A stretch of 64,000 nucleotides of DNA from Takakia lepidozioides. Its lineage: Eukaryota > Streptophyta > Takakiopsida > Takakiales > Takakiaceae. Below, one piece after another: positions 22,666 through 35,700 of the stretch. The stretch spans positions 11,966,001 through 12,030,000 of the forward strand of contig CM060734.1 in the NCBI GenBank assembly GCA_030704615.1, given 5' to 3'. How positions within the stretch are numbered: the first letter of the stretch is position 1; the number at the start of each line of letters is the position of its first letter. Made by a program: the position numbers and the translations under genes. The notes under the pieces were generated by a model. It ran no database searches. It was given only the letters and a program-made list of their open reading frames with translations, and was not told the DNA's origin.

Positions 22666-23010
22666 GACCCAAGCCCCCCACACGGTTATTCTATACCAAA
22701 TCTCAACCTGCATCCGAGCACCATGACATGGCCACTAGGGCAATCACAAAAACCTTCTCACCCAACCACTTCCCGATATTTTTTTTTCCCTCACTCAACA
22801 GCCACCAGCTCCACCATCCCGTACCACATTTGGTACCCATATTCATCCTTCTTTAGTCATCCATTATCCTATCCCACTCTTTACCAGTCTAACCTTCTTA
22901 CCCATGGCCCGTATGGGCGATATAATCTCCCCGTCACAAAATCTAAACATTTCTACCATCACCCCCCTACCCATAATAACGCATACATCAACACATGCCT
23001 TGCATTAATA

Positions 23011-23049
23011 CTGTTGAGATGTGGTGATATCCACCCCAATCCAGGACCG
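23011..23049 (+). other. 2A-like ribosome-skipping motif, LINE A copy 2
   Basis: Reads LLRCGDIHPNPGP. The classical 2A core is D-V/I-E-x-N-P-G-P. Here the glutamate position is histidine, but G-D-I and N-P-G-P are intact. Motifs of the GDIHPNPGP kind are known upstream of the endonuclease in various APE-type LINEs. It lies about 650 bases upstream of the endonuclease start motif, with a frame break in between. Whether this variant skips cannot be judged from sequence. Confidence 0.7.
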
Positions 23050-23284
23050 TCCTCTATTAATGAAATTATCCAGAAACTACCCATAGACGCACAAGACATG
23101 TGCTCTATATTTTCAGCCTAACACCACCTCACTCTCACATAGCTACCGACACATTCTTGACCACTTCATACCTTACTTCCCTAACCAACCAAACCTAACA
23201 CACGTACCCACGCACCACATCGAAACTTTCGGGCTACCACCCAACTTATACCCAGCTCTCACTAAGGCCCTCCATAAACTTCGG

Positions 23285-24697
23285 ATGTTTACCACATCTC
23301 AGCTCTTTTTTTCGCTAATCGTCACTATCTCCCCTCTTCCCGAAACTTGTAATGGATATTTCCAGTCACACTCAATCTCCCAACCCCGCTCCCTCCTACG
23401 TCAACTAAAAGGGCTACCTCCGCTCCCTCACCCCCCTCCTCACTGTTTAACCGAGATCCACCGCTCCCTCAAACTCTTAGATTCACAAACCAAGGTGGTC
23501 CACAATATTTTGGGGGACTACCTAGCAACGGTTACCACACCAGATCATGACCAACAAAACATCATTAACAAATTCCCCTCCCTTTCTGCCAATATCCTAG
23601 ACGCCACACTCAATGCCATTACCCCAATACCAGGCTACGACCCCCCACCTACCAGAACTCATGTCACGGAGCCCTTGTCGGCCCCCCAGTCCCATCCCAC
23701 CCCGACCGGGCCCCCCGAGGCCTGCCACAATACACTTACTATCACCTCATGGAATGTGGGTTCCATGGCTACCAATATACAAAGCCTGCTTCACCTCTTC
23801 TCTAACACTTCACAACCACATATCTTCCTTCTACAAGAAACTAAGCTACACACCACCAACACCAGCAGCTCTTATATTAATAAACTCCTACCGGACTATC
23901 ACCTACTATATGGCAACCCCTACACAGCACCTCAATGCCTCCTGCGTCGATCCGCCCCATACAGGCCCACCCGGGGAGGCGTAGCACTAGGGATCCTTCG
24001 CCCTCACTACTCCCCCAGCACTACCACCAAGATAACCGTCCCCATCCCCATCCGCTCACATCTCCAAATAGTTCAACTACACCCACCAGCCTTATGCCCC
24101 ATTACCCTTAATATACACCTATATATGCCCTCTCATGCTGATGATCTCCCCCTTATACCGGACATTCTACACACCATCTCCAGCACAATCACCCATCCCG
24201 ATTATCAGCAACACCATGTTATACTCGCCGGTGACTTCAACAAAGATATTGCACTGTCTGGTCACTCATACAACAGAACCCACAAGCCCCCGTCCTCGGT
24301 GGACCACGAATGGGCTGCATTCACCCAACTCCTTAAACTTAAATACATTCCCGCCGACTATCACTACTCTAGACAAGGTGGTCTCCACTATTCCTCATTA
24401 AGCCTACTTGATGGCTTCTATCTCAGAACCTGTAATGACATCCCAACTTACCTCCAGAGCCATGTCCATATTAATAGCCTCTGCAACTCGGATCACTACC
24501 CGGTGTCTATCTCCCTCCCCTCTTCTCTTGTCCCATTCTGGCCCATCCCGGACTTGCACACCCCACCTCCTCAACCCCGAATTCTATCCCCACATCAACA
24601 TAAAGGCGTTCCAGCATCATTTCCACTCAGCCTCCTCCATCTTCATACACAAAATTACCCCCGGACACTCCGATACCAACGTACGCCTATCCCCTGA
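23285..24697 (+). pseudogene. LINE A endonuclease ORF (470 codons)
   Basis: The longest frame of this copy. Residues about 150-175 read LTITSWNVGSMATNIQSLL, the usual AP-endonuclease opening (S/T-W-N). LLQETKLH follows (catalytic E), then LAGDFNKDIALSGHS (G-D-F-N) and LCNSDHYPVSISLP (S-D-H), so the four catalytic boxes are present in order. The frame then runs out of register into the linker (24770-25183). The domain looks intact, but the element lacks an RT and cannot move by itself. Confidence 0.75.
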
Positions 24698-24769
24698 GAC
24701 TGCTTGGGCTCAAGCTGAGGGCATACTCACCTCCACGTTACTAGAACTGACTACGAGTGTTCTAGCCAC

Positions 24770-25184
24770 ATGCTTGGCCCCCCAGACCTTCCCCAGACAA
24801 CTCGCTCAAAGCAAAACGGTGGCTACCTCACCAGAACACAAAAACGGGAATGGACCGCCCACCTTAATATCTATCACACCATCCGCCGAGCTCTAGCTAT
24901 CATACCCTCCGCCTCGTCCCTCCCGCAGAACGACAAGAGATCTGATCGTCGCATAACCAGCTTAAGTACCTTAACTGTGTGCCACTCACTTATGCCCCCG
25001 CCATGTGACTGCCTCTCTCCCCCAGTGGATCGCCTCCCTATCCAAACTGGGCCAAGACGCCAAAAAAATAGCTTATACCATCACCAAGCACAAAGCCACT
25101 GCCAATCACAAAAAAATTGTTGCTTCTTTTGGCAAATTATTACACGATCACCCCAAAAGAGCCCACAAAGCTATCTTCAATAAT
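24770..25184 (+). pseudogene. LINE A copy 2 linker, truncated
   Basis: Frames 24770-25183 and 25005-25244 carry NGGYLTRTQKREW, ASLPQWIASLSKLGQ and LLHDHPKRAHKAIFN, aligned with copy 1 at 1821-2399. Homology stops at about 25184; beyond it the sequence is host DNA near TRM6. Confidence 0.65.
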
Positions 25185-25768
25185 GGGCAAATGTTTTGGG
25201 TGCCCCATCATGCATCAAATTTGATGGAATTCTTATATTCTTAACAACTACTCTTCTACACAGATATTCCACCCTTCGAAGACAACAAATTGAAAAATGG
25301 CCGATCATTTTTCAAGAACACTTCAAACTGCCAAGTACCATGCATATCCCAGGCAGGTCATGATGACTTTCTAGTATGTTGCACATCCATGCACACCCGG
25401 TTGGCTGATAGACAACCAACAGAGTTCCCTAGAATTACATGGTTGGAGATTCACATTCTCCGGGACACAAAATGAGGAACTGAACAAGCAAGTGAAAACT
25501 GATCTGAACTATGTGAATGGAGAGAACACAACAGATATGTTCAAAGCTACCAAAGATTGCATAAATGAAAAAGAGGAGCAGTTCAACTTTCTTCAGCCAG
25601 AAGTTACAGGCCTCCACTCTCAAGTCCTACTTTATAAGTTTCTGGTACATCTTTAGTTCAGAAGCCCAAACTGAATGCCGAATGCTTGGTAGTCCTTTAT
25701 GGCCACATAGCTGGGTTGAAAGAGGAGTGAGGGGTACATAAACAGCATAATTACATTTGCCATCATTT
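25185..25768. other. Downstream region of TRM6
   Basis: It contains the TRM6 3' UTR (minus strand). No clear polyadenylation signal or further gene was seen. The small frames here show no motif. Confidence 0.45.
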
Positions 25769-26747
25769 CTAGGCACTGACGATCCGAATGCCGCTCAGAA
25801 CATAACCTCCTGAAAAGCTCATTTGCATATGTGGATGTGTTCGAGATGGAAAAACCTGTGGAATTGAGTAATTGTCTGATGTTAGTCTGACATGGAGGTA
25901 GTTCACTAATCAATGACTTTGTCTGATCTACTGTGGCTAGAAAGCACAACAAATTGGAGTGTCTTCACAACATGCCATCCTCTTTCCAAGAGTAACAATA
26001 AGACATGCTCGACATGCCCCGCATCAAATCCTGTAATAAGAAACCACAGCCTAAGGCCTGAAATGGTCAACCCCAAGTGGAGGTCACTACATAAAAATGC
26101 ACGCGCTGCAACAAGTGACACTAAAAATTCCACACACAAACCAAGACACCTGATATTCACGGAGCCAGGGCTCAGAAAGCTTCAGGGAGACCGCCATTTG
26201 TTCCTTTCGCAATCGCTCCATGCACTCAGCAAGAGGCTGACAACATGCACTACCCTGTAAGTTAGTCTGTGTCTGGTATTCTGCCCTACGTGCACACACA
26301 AAATGCACAAAGGAAGAACAAGTGTACTCAAATAACGTTCCCTCTGATAGCTGGTACATTCCCTAAAGACTAAGTCCCTTATTTATCATACGTATGCCCA
26401 TTGTGCAGTTACACCCATCAAGATATGAAACTTTCCCCTACGCTTGACTACAACTTAAGCTACAGCATTGTCACTCTAAGAATAATTCCAGTTGCTACAC
26501 TAGTCCCTTAAACACAGATGTGACACAGCACTGCCAGACACACAATTGAGAAAACGAAAAGGGGAGATATATTCAATTCAGACTGCAAGCCAGGTAACAA
26601 CTGGAGCAGGAAGGGGGACAAGCAAGTGGTTTTTTTTCGGTGGGAGATAGTAAGATGAAAAAAAGTAACTTCATAACATCCACAGGGGCCTTTGGACGTG
26701 GAACTACAAAAATCAACATCAAAGGACTCCAAACATGTGCGTCAGGA

Positions 26748-26783
<36 letters not shown>

Positions 26784-29700
26784 CTCATAAGACGTTGTTT
26801 GCCGTAGCCTTGTGGCCATTGACCCCGCGCCCAGTTTGAGCGGGAACAAAAGGGACAGAACCTACCTCTGTCAGGGGCTGACGTTGGTAGTAAGACTTAC
26901 CTCCATATAAAGAATTAATCCGGGTTTTCCAGATATCCTCTAGAAATCCCTTCACACAAGCATCAATCTGCTGTGTGTGATTTGCCCAAAAACTAGGCCT
27001 CAGGAGGGCCTGGGCTTTTGGCTCAGCCTCGAGACTTTCAAAGTTGGTAAACAGGGGTACAGGCACAATTCCCTCAATAGATTTGAAGAGAGCGTCTCTT
27101 TGGTGAGAGAACCCCGGACAGTGTATCAGAAAATGACTACTGTCTTCAGATTGCCCACACAACGGGCAATTGCACTCTCCCTTTCCTCTCTGCTTCTGTT
27201 TGCTGTTCAAAGGTAGGCTTCCTGCCCTGAGTTTAAATTTCAGTCTAGTGCCGAGAGTGGGTAGACCCTTGAGGTCATCCAAGATGTCCTCCCCCATGTC
27301 ACAGACTGGAAACAAGTTCAGGGAAGTTTTCTGCCTAACTTCATTTTCATCAGACAATCTCATGGCAACAGACATGGCTGAGGACACTACAGCCTCTAAG
27401 TCAGATTTATCCAGCAGGGTCAAGATTTGCGGATCCAGGTCCAGGTCCTTGAGGATCTCTTCTACTCTCTTCTGCCAGGACTTAGCCTGTTTGACAGGGC
27501 GGTCCTGTTTCCAAGATATAGAGTCGATTAATTTAGGATATCTGGTGTTGGGCATATGTTGCAGCTGACCCCACCATCTGACCTTGAAAGAGAGAGAGAG
27601 AGAGAGAATGTACTAATAAGACGTTGTTTGCCGTAGCCTTGTGGCCATTGACCCCGCGCCCAGTTTGAGCGGAAACCAAAGGGACAGAACCTACCTCTGT
27701 CAGGGGCTGACGTTGGTAGTAAGACTTACCTTGATACATAGAATTGATCCGGGTTTTCCAGATATCCTCTAGAAATCCCTTCACACAAGCATCAATCTGC
27801 TGTGTGATTTGCCCAAAAACTAGGCCTCAGGAGGGCCTGGGCTTTTGGCTCAGCCTCGAGACTTTTAAAGTTGGTAAACAGGGGTACAGGCACAATTCCC
27901 TTGATAGATTTGAAGAGAGCGTCTCTTTGGTGAGAGAACCCCGGACAGTGTATCAGAAAATGAATACTGTCTTCAGGTTGCCCACACAACGGGCAATTGC
28001 ACTCTCCCTTTCCTCTCTGCTTCTGTTTGTTGTTCAAAGGTAGGCTTCCTGCCCTGAGTTTAAATTTCAGTCTAGTGCCGAGAGTGGGTAGATCCTTGAG
28101 GTCATCCAAGATGTCCTCCCCCATGTCACAGACTGGAAACAGGTTCAGGGAAGTTTTCTGCCTAACTTCATTTTCATCGGACAATTTTCTGGTAACAGAC
28201 ATGGCTTTTCAGATCCTTGAGAATCTCTTCTACTCTCTTCTGCGACTTAGCCTGTTTGACAGGGCGGTCCTGTTTCCAAGATATAGAGTCGATTAACTTA
28301 GGATATCTGGTGTTGGACATGTGTTGCAACTGACCCCACCATCTGACCTTGAATTCATCTCGTCAGGAGCTTAAGGAAGGGATGCCAAACTCACCCCGAA
28401 CAGCCACATTGACTGTTTTGGAGCATGCTGACATGTACTCCTTAAGCACCCCCACTTGAACGGATTCTAGAGACTTAGCCTGGTTGGAGTTATCAACCCA
28501 TATTGCAGATCCGTACTCCAAGGCAGGTCTAATAACGCGACAAAGCATGGTTTTCTTAACCTCAGAGTTGACCCCTCTGCAGTGGAAAAATTTAGTGAGC
28601 CCCAGAGCTTTGCCCTTGCCAGTTTGAACAACTTTCCGGATATGTGCATCCCAGTTACAGTTGGAGGAAAACTCAACGCCCAGGTATGTGTAGGAAGAAA
28701 GGACTGGAATCTCTTGGCTACCCCACTGCCACTGATCACCTCCTCCCTCTCCTCAGTCGTTGAATGCCACCACTGCACATTTACTGACATTAGCCTCTAG
28801 CCCCCAAAGATCAAAGTATCTCTTCGCGCAATCAATCAATTCCTGGAGGTTGGAAGGAGTCTCCCCTATGCCTACGAAGTCATCTGCAAACATAAGGGCT
28901 GGTATGGTGGTAACCCTCAACCCAAATCCCTCACTTTCCACATCCTCGAGGAGTTGATTGATGAAAACATTGAAGAGCAGAGGGGAGAGAGTACATCCTT
29001 GAGCTACACCTTGGTCTATGTCAAAGAAGTTGGACTTCTGTCCATTAACAGTGACACAGCTTTTGGTGTGAGCATACAAGTTGTGGACAACTCTCCACAT
29101 CTTTCCCTTGATCCCACAAGACCAGAGGTGGAGCCATAGGCCATCTCTCCACACTGTGTCATAAGCCTTTTTGACATCCAAGAAAAAAACATAAGTGGGT
29201 TTCCCTTCTTTTTTCCTTCCCTGGATAATCTGGCTTAGAGTGAAGATATGATCCACACAGCCCCTGTTTCGCCGAAAGCCAGCTTGGCCTTCGTGAAAAC
29301 AACCTCTAGATTCCAGATCAACCTCGAGACGAGTACTTATAACTCTGCAAAATGTCTTGCCAACAGCATTGAGGAGCATGATGCCACGGTAGTTCCCCGG
29401 TTCTTCTCTGTCACCCTTCTTATATAGATTGACAATGACCCCCTGTCGCCAGCGAAAGGGGATCATTTCAGTCTTCCAGATAAGGTTAAAGAGGAGAACT
29501 AGGGCCTCTATCATGGGATCGCCACCGTGCTTGATAAGCTCCTTGACTATGCCATCACGTCCACCAGCTTTATATCCGTTTAAATGTTCAATTGGTTCCA
29601 CAATCTCAGAAGAACTAATGGGAGCGTTATAAGCCATTGAAATATACTCCAGTTCATCAGGGCTGTTTTGAATCATAGGAACAGTTTTTCCAACTGTGTC

Positions 29701-32700
29701 CCTCCATTCATCAGATTACCCCTCACTGTTAGACCTAGAAGTTCTGCCAAGGATACTGTAGTGAGTTTCAAAGGTTTTGACAATGTCAACCGATGAAGTC
29801 ACCACTGCACCTTTAGTAGTCTTCAGCGCTTGTACTTGCTGACCGTTTTTCGGTTTGTACATACGTTGAAGGGCCAACCAGAATTTCTTGTCATTACCAC
29901 CATGGTGGTTTGAGTTTATTTCACTGTATAACTTGTCCCAGTATAATTTCTTCTGAGACCTAACAAGCTGATTGATATCTTTACGGAGCTGGTAGTACCT
30001 CGCCCACAATTCTCTGTTGGTTTCCAAATTGCAGCACTCTTTATAGAGGGCTCGTCTCTCAGCTATCTTGAGTTTAATCTCATTAGTCCACCAATTAACT
30101 GCTCTACCGCAGACAATTAGTTTCCTCCCAATGATCTTGTCAGCCACGGAGGAAACGAAACTCTCCCAAGAGTCCACTGCTCTTTCGACTTCATTTCTTG
30201 CGTTAACAGAGCGTGACTGAAGTTCTTGGAGCGATTGGACAAAATGAGGGAGAGCCTCTTGCAAGGCCTGGACGTACTCAGCCTTGACCTCCTCACTGTG
30301 GAATTTTTCTATGCGCCACTTCCGAATCGAACGTTTCACAGATCTCTTGGTGGTGGGAAAACACCTTTTGATCTCAGTCCAAACCAGGAAGTGGTCAGAG
30401 GTACCAATATCAGTTCTGTCGATCAACACATTGGCACACTGGGGGAACAAAATTTTGTCCATTATGATATAGTCCACAATGGAACGTTCCCCAGTTTGGG
30501 GTTTCTCACGAGTCCACTGCACTTGGTCACCTCTTGTCCTGTTATTCAAGGTCAAAAGCTGAAGCTCTTCTAGACAGTTAATTAACCGTCTGCCATTAGA
30601 ATTCAGCTCGTCCTCACCAAAAGGTCCAATGATATCGTCCTGATGGATCCCTTTGCCCACCCGGGCATTGAAGTCCCCCAATAGTACCACCTGACCTTTG
30701 GCAAGGAATGAAGCACAGTCCAGCTTTACATCTTCGAAGGCCTTGTCTGCGTCAGCACTAAGGGTCCCCTCTGTGGGCATGTAAACACAACCAACAAAGA
30801 GGTCCTTTGTACTCATGCCGCCCTTCAAATTCAGTTTTAGCCAGATACTATGCTCGTACCTCAAACCCTGTTGATAATTTCACAATTGTCAAACAAGAAA
30901 TCACGGACAAAGAATCCGACCCCTTTTTGACCGCGTTTGGCAGAGGCTGCCTTGAGAGTACACATCTTACCTGCCCATTTATAACCAATGACATCTCCAA
31001 CCAGTTTATCCGACGTTTCCCATGTTTCTTGCCCAGCACAGATATGAATATCATTAGTCCGAAGAACTTGTCCCACTTCAAGTTGTTTCCTTTGGTTGGT
31101 CAACCCTGAGAAGTTGAAAGTGGCCAGCCGCAAGCCAGCCCTTTGCGTGTGAATTGTTTGTCGTCTAGGTAGCTTGTGATTGCTCCTGGACGGCCAACCG
31201 TTCTGCAAAGGGGGACAGTTACCCCATGTGTAGATTTTGCTCGTCTTGTGTAAACTTTGAGAATTGGTAAACCATTCAGGGTACCAAATCTTTCAGTTAC
31301 ACGACGCACAGGCTCCGCACACATAGGGGCAGATTGTCCGTCAGACTGCTTGGGGACAATTATCCCGTGTATAGATTTTGCTCGTCTTGTGTAGACTTTG
31401 AGGATTGGTAAACCATTTAGAGTACCAAATCCTTCAGTTACACGACGTTCAGGCTCTGCACACTTAGGGACAGATTGTCCATCTGACGGCTTGGGGACAA
31501 TTACCCCGTGTATAGAATTTGTTCGTCTTGTGTAAACCTTGAGGATTGGTAAACCATTCAGAGTACCAAATCCTTCAGATTCAGGACGTTCAGGTTCCGT
31601 ACACTTAGGGGCATCTTGTCCTTCTGGCTGTTTGGATTCAACCTCATCCAGAGCATCAAACCGATTAGAAACTCTCAAGTTGAAGTTGTTGCCCTTGGTT
31701 GTCTTCCTAGAGCGCCCCATTGAATCACCAATGTCTAAGACCGCTCTCCAGCCAGTCAAGGGACAAACTTCTTTGAGATTGAATTGATGCGGGACTCTAT
31801 TAGAAGCACTTTTGGTCATTGCAACCTTCAACGTACCCCTGTTATCAAGTCTCGAGATGGTACCATTAGCCATGAAATCCAAGCCTAAGCTAGAGCATGT
31901 AGTTTTAAAGGACACATCGTCCATCCTGGGATTCACCCCAAAAACTACACATGAAGCCCTAGATTTGGCATAAGTAACCAATTCCCAGGGATCACCCTGA
32001 GGAGTGTTGATGTTGATAGGAGCTAAATTTTTGATTGTTTTCGCAGGCCATAAGTTTAAGCACAGGAACCAACCCGAGCCCAAGTGCCGAGTATGCTAGA
32101 CAGAGCATACGACTGCCCAATTTGGGCGGAGGGGCTGCCCCCAAGCGGTAGGAGTCCGCTTGTTACCATTCAGAGATCACACTCCAGGGAGTTGCAGGGA
32201 ATGGCCCGTGTAGGCATATTCTAAAGTGGGAAAGGCCCCAAGCTTTCCAACTAAATCCAATGCACTACCTTACCTGAAGCAAAGCGCTTCAGGTCGAAAC
32301 AAACAAGGACACTGAGGTCACAAGGCCGGCATTTAGTCACAGAGACATTAATGTACTCCCGTTTCAAGTCCACCCAATGTCAATAGGCTTCCTAGAGGAC
32401 AGGGAGAAACACTCTCTAGAGAGAGAGAGAGAAAGAGAGAGAATGTACTCATGAGACATTGTTTGCCGTAGCCTTGTGGCCATAGATCCTGTTCCCAGTT
32501 TGGGTGGGACAAGAGGGAACAGGCACTACCTTTGTGAGGGGCTCACTCCAGTAGTGGGACTTACCTTGGTACAAACAATTGGTTGCGGCTTTACAGATTT
32601 CCCCTAGAAAGCCCTTCACACAAGCATCAATCTGCTGTGTGTGAGCTGCCCAGCAATTACACACCAACAGGGCCAGAAAGAGAGATAGGGCTTGTCTTGT

Positions 32701-35700
32701 CTTGTCTTGACAAGAAAGGATCTGTCTATTCCAGATTAGATTTAAAGAAGAAACAGTAGCTTTCGAGGAAGGCACCATCACATTTCCTTTTGATACAGAC
32801 TTGGCATGTACTCCATATCCATAGAGGTGATCAGGGTAGGTGGTGGTGAACATGTATATGATCAAATACCGGGTTCCCTCCCATCTTAGATTTTCCACAC
32901 AGGTAGGCAGAATGCTTCATGGTCTCTCATGAATTGTTTTACTGCACCATGATTGATAGCTGTGCAATGCAGATTGCTGCTATGTCAACCAGCTTTGTAC
33001 GGCAATTTATTTTCAAACAACACCTCCATCAAGTCGTTGCAAACTTACCACACATGGTTTGCAGGAAACTTGATCATAGAGCTCAGAGCTTGAACAGCTT
33101 AGGTTCTGGAAATGAGCTTGTACAAGGATGCTTGTGAGATCCTAGCGCTGGGCTGCTCCAGGTATTCTCCAGGTGTCGTGAGGATGGCCTCTGGTGGTTG
33201 GTCAAAAGGTGGGAGAGATTGTGACAGGGCACTGCAGGCGATGGACTAGCGAGGCTAGACTTTGGCCTGTGATATTTAGTGACCATGCACTATATCACTA
33301 ACCCAGCAGATTGTAAGAAATTTAAAGTACAGGTTAGATCCCTGGAGAGGGGCACGCCATTGTTATGGTTATCCTTCCCTGGAGTCTTGTCATAGGTAGT
33401 GGCACCATACACTGGTTGCTCACTGCAAGTAAGCAGCTTTCTCATATCTGCAAAACAACTCCATATCCAGCTCTGTGATTTCAGACAAGGACTAAAAAGT
33501 TCATAGAAGAAGAGCGGCCCTCATCTGCCAAAAACACCACAAGCATATGATTTGGGTTGGTAAGGACGTGAGAGGTGAATGGCAGGCCCTATTAAGCTTT
33601 CTAAAATGAACCAAGAAGTATCATGTCCGATAGCAACATGCAGACCCACTTGGGTACAGACGTACAGACATGCAAGGGAGTAGATCACTTAGCCCAAAAA
33701 CCACCTGAAGTGTTTGTGTAGGAAGGGGCAGTCAAATTTTCAACTAGGCTAAAGCCAATATCACTGGTACCTCAGGAAGTATGTGCCTCTCTTCTTGAGA
33801 GAAGACATGACACTAGCCTTTGTTCTGCTATTTCTCCCTTTTTCATATAGTGCTAACTAAGGCAGCGGCCCACTTGCCAGCATTGAACATTTAGGGTAAA
33901 CCAAGCCTGTTTGGAAAGCGGGGCTGTATGCCCTAGCTGTCTTCATAGACCATGTATGCAATAGCAGATAGTGGAAGACACAAAGCCTTAATTTGACTTT
34001 GGCATAAGGAATGATAATCCAAAATAGACTATCAAATTTCTCCTCTAAGAGAAAGATAACAAAATGATATGTGCAGCTCTCAAAAGTATTAGAGAGAGAG
34101 TGAGCAAGAAAAGACAATTTACAAGACATGTACCTTGTAAATGCCTTTGATTAGCAGCACTCCATGGATCACATTGAGCATCCTCAAGACTGATGAGCCC
34201 ATACAATAAAATAATAAACGTAATCCAGCAATGCAGGTAGAGAGGGAGAGACTGTACTCATAAGACGTTGTTTGCCGTAGCCTTGTGGCCATAGACCCTG
34301 CGCCCAGTTTGGGCGGAACTCAAGGGAACAGAAATTACCTTTGTGAGGGGCTCACTGCGGTAGGGTGACTTACCATGGTATAGATTATGAGTTAAGCATT
34401 CCAGATATCATCTAGAAAGCCCTTCACACAGGCATCAACCTGATGCTTGTGATCTGCCCAGTAATTCTTGTTTCGTCACTGTAGGCCTTCTTCTGTGGGG
34501 GATATTCAATTTTCTTACAGCCCAATTGTTTTGGTTTGGTCTTGTGCGGGATTGCTGCAGATACAGCGTAAAGCACTTTTACATTTGTTCCTTTGTTATC
34601 TGACCTACCTTCTGACACAGAGCCTGCACCCGTTCAGCGAAGGACCCTTCCGCTCAACGGAGGTCCCTTCCACAAATGGAAGGGGCTTCCGTTGAGCGGA
34701 CGGGTCGTGTTTACTTCACCCCCTCCACCCTGAAGGGCAAACATAAAATATGCCCTACACTTTGAAAGGTGGGGTCGCCCTTCAAACCCAACACTGGTTG
34801 TAAGGCCAACCAAAATCTTTATCATACTACCATGGTGGTAATTTCTTCTGAGACCTTACTAGCTGATTAACATCTTTGCACATTTGGTAATATCTCGACC
34901 ACAAATCCTTATCGTTTTTAATATTACAGCAGTCCTTATGAAGTGCCAGTCTCTCATCAATCTTGGGCTTGATCTCATCAGTCCACCAATTTACTGCACT
35001 ACCGCAGACAATTAGTTTCCTTCCAATGATCTTATCGACAGCATCGACAGCAGAGGTAACGAAACTCTCCCAAGAATCCACAGCTCTTTCGACTTCACTT
35101 GTTGCATCACCTAAGCAAGAGGAAAAGCCTTGGAGTGATTGCATAAAGTGTGGGAGAGCCTCTTTCAAGGCCTGGACACATTCTGTCTTGACCTCTTCAC
35201 TCTGGAATTTTTCTATGCACCACTTGTGAATTGAACATTTCACAGATCTCCTGTCGTTTAGGATACACCTTCTGATCTCAGTCCAGACAAGAAAGTGGTC
35301 AGAAGTACCAATATCAGTTCTTTCAACCAACACTTAGGCACACAGATGAAACAAATACTTATGCACTATGATATAATCCACAATGGACAGTTTCCCAGTT
35401 TGGGCTTTTTCATGAGTCCACTGCAAAGGGTCTTCTTTTGACGTAATGTTCAAGGTCAAAAGCTGATTTTCTTCCAGGCAATCAATAAACCTCTTGCCAT
35501 TGGAATTCTGCTCATCCTCACCGAAAAGCCCAATGACATCATCTTATTGTAGCCCCTTACCCTCTCTCTCCCTCAGAAAGGTGTGGGATTCTTTGTCTGT
35601 ACTTTTTTTGTGATAATTGTGAAATCATTAGCAAGGAACTTCAGTACAAACACAGTATTTGTCTGAGACTGAAATTGAAGGGCGGCGTGAGGACTAAGGA

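Larger units (their letters stand above)
22410..25184 (+). mobile_element. LINE family A, copy 2 (5' two thirds only)
   Basis: Plus-strand relative of copy 1. Its order is a proline/histidine/tyrosine-rich leader frame (22597-23121) containing the 2A-like motif, an endonuclease frame (23285-24697), then linker frames (24770-25183). The element stops abruptly after HPKRAHKAIFN at about 25184, and the RT and 3' end are missing. LINEs usually lose the 5' end, so loss of the 3' end points to a later deletion rather than incomplete reverse transcription. It ends about 585 bases from the TRM6 stop codon. The 5' boundary is approximate. Confidence 0.75.
27607..32415 (-). mobile_element. LINE B copy b, near full length (~4.8 kb)
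   Basis: The most complete copy, with 3' end at 27607 (minus strand). It has a C-terminal region (27792-28202, frame-shifted near 28203 by a roughly 80-base deletion), RT (28753-29676), endonuclease (29716-31208), ORF1-like frame (31100-32083) and a non-coding leader up to the next GA tract at about 32416. Frameshifts and stops separate endonuclease from RT and break the C-terminus, so it is inactive. The leader contains a hairpin (CCTGAAGC, AAA, GCGCTTCAGG at 32273-32293). Confidence 0.85.

Noticed and set aside
25435-25623. Small frame in the TRM6 3' region
   Set aside because: No motif or splice site; most likely UTR.
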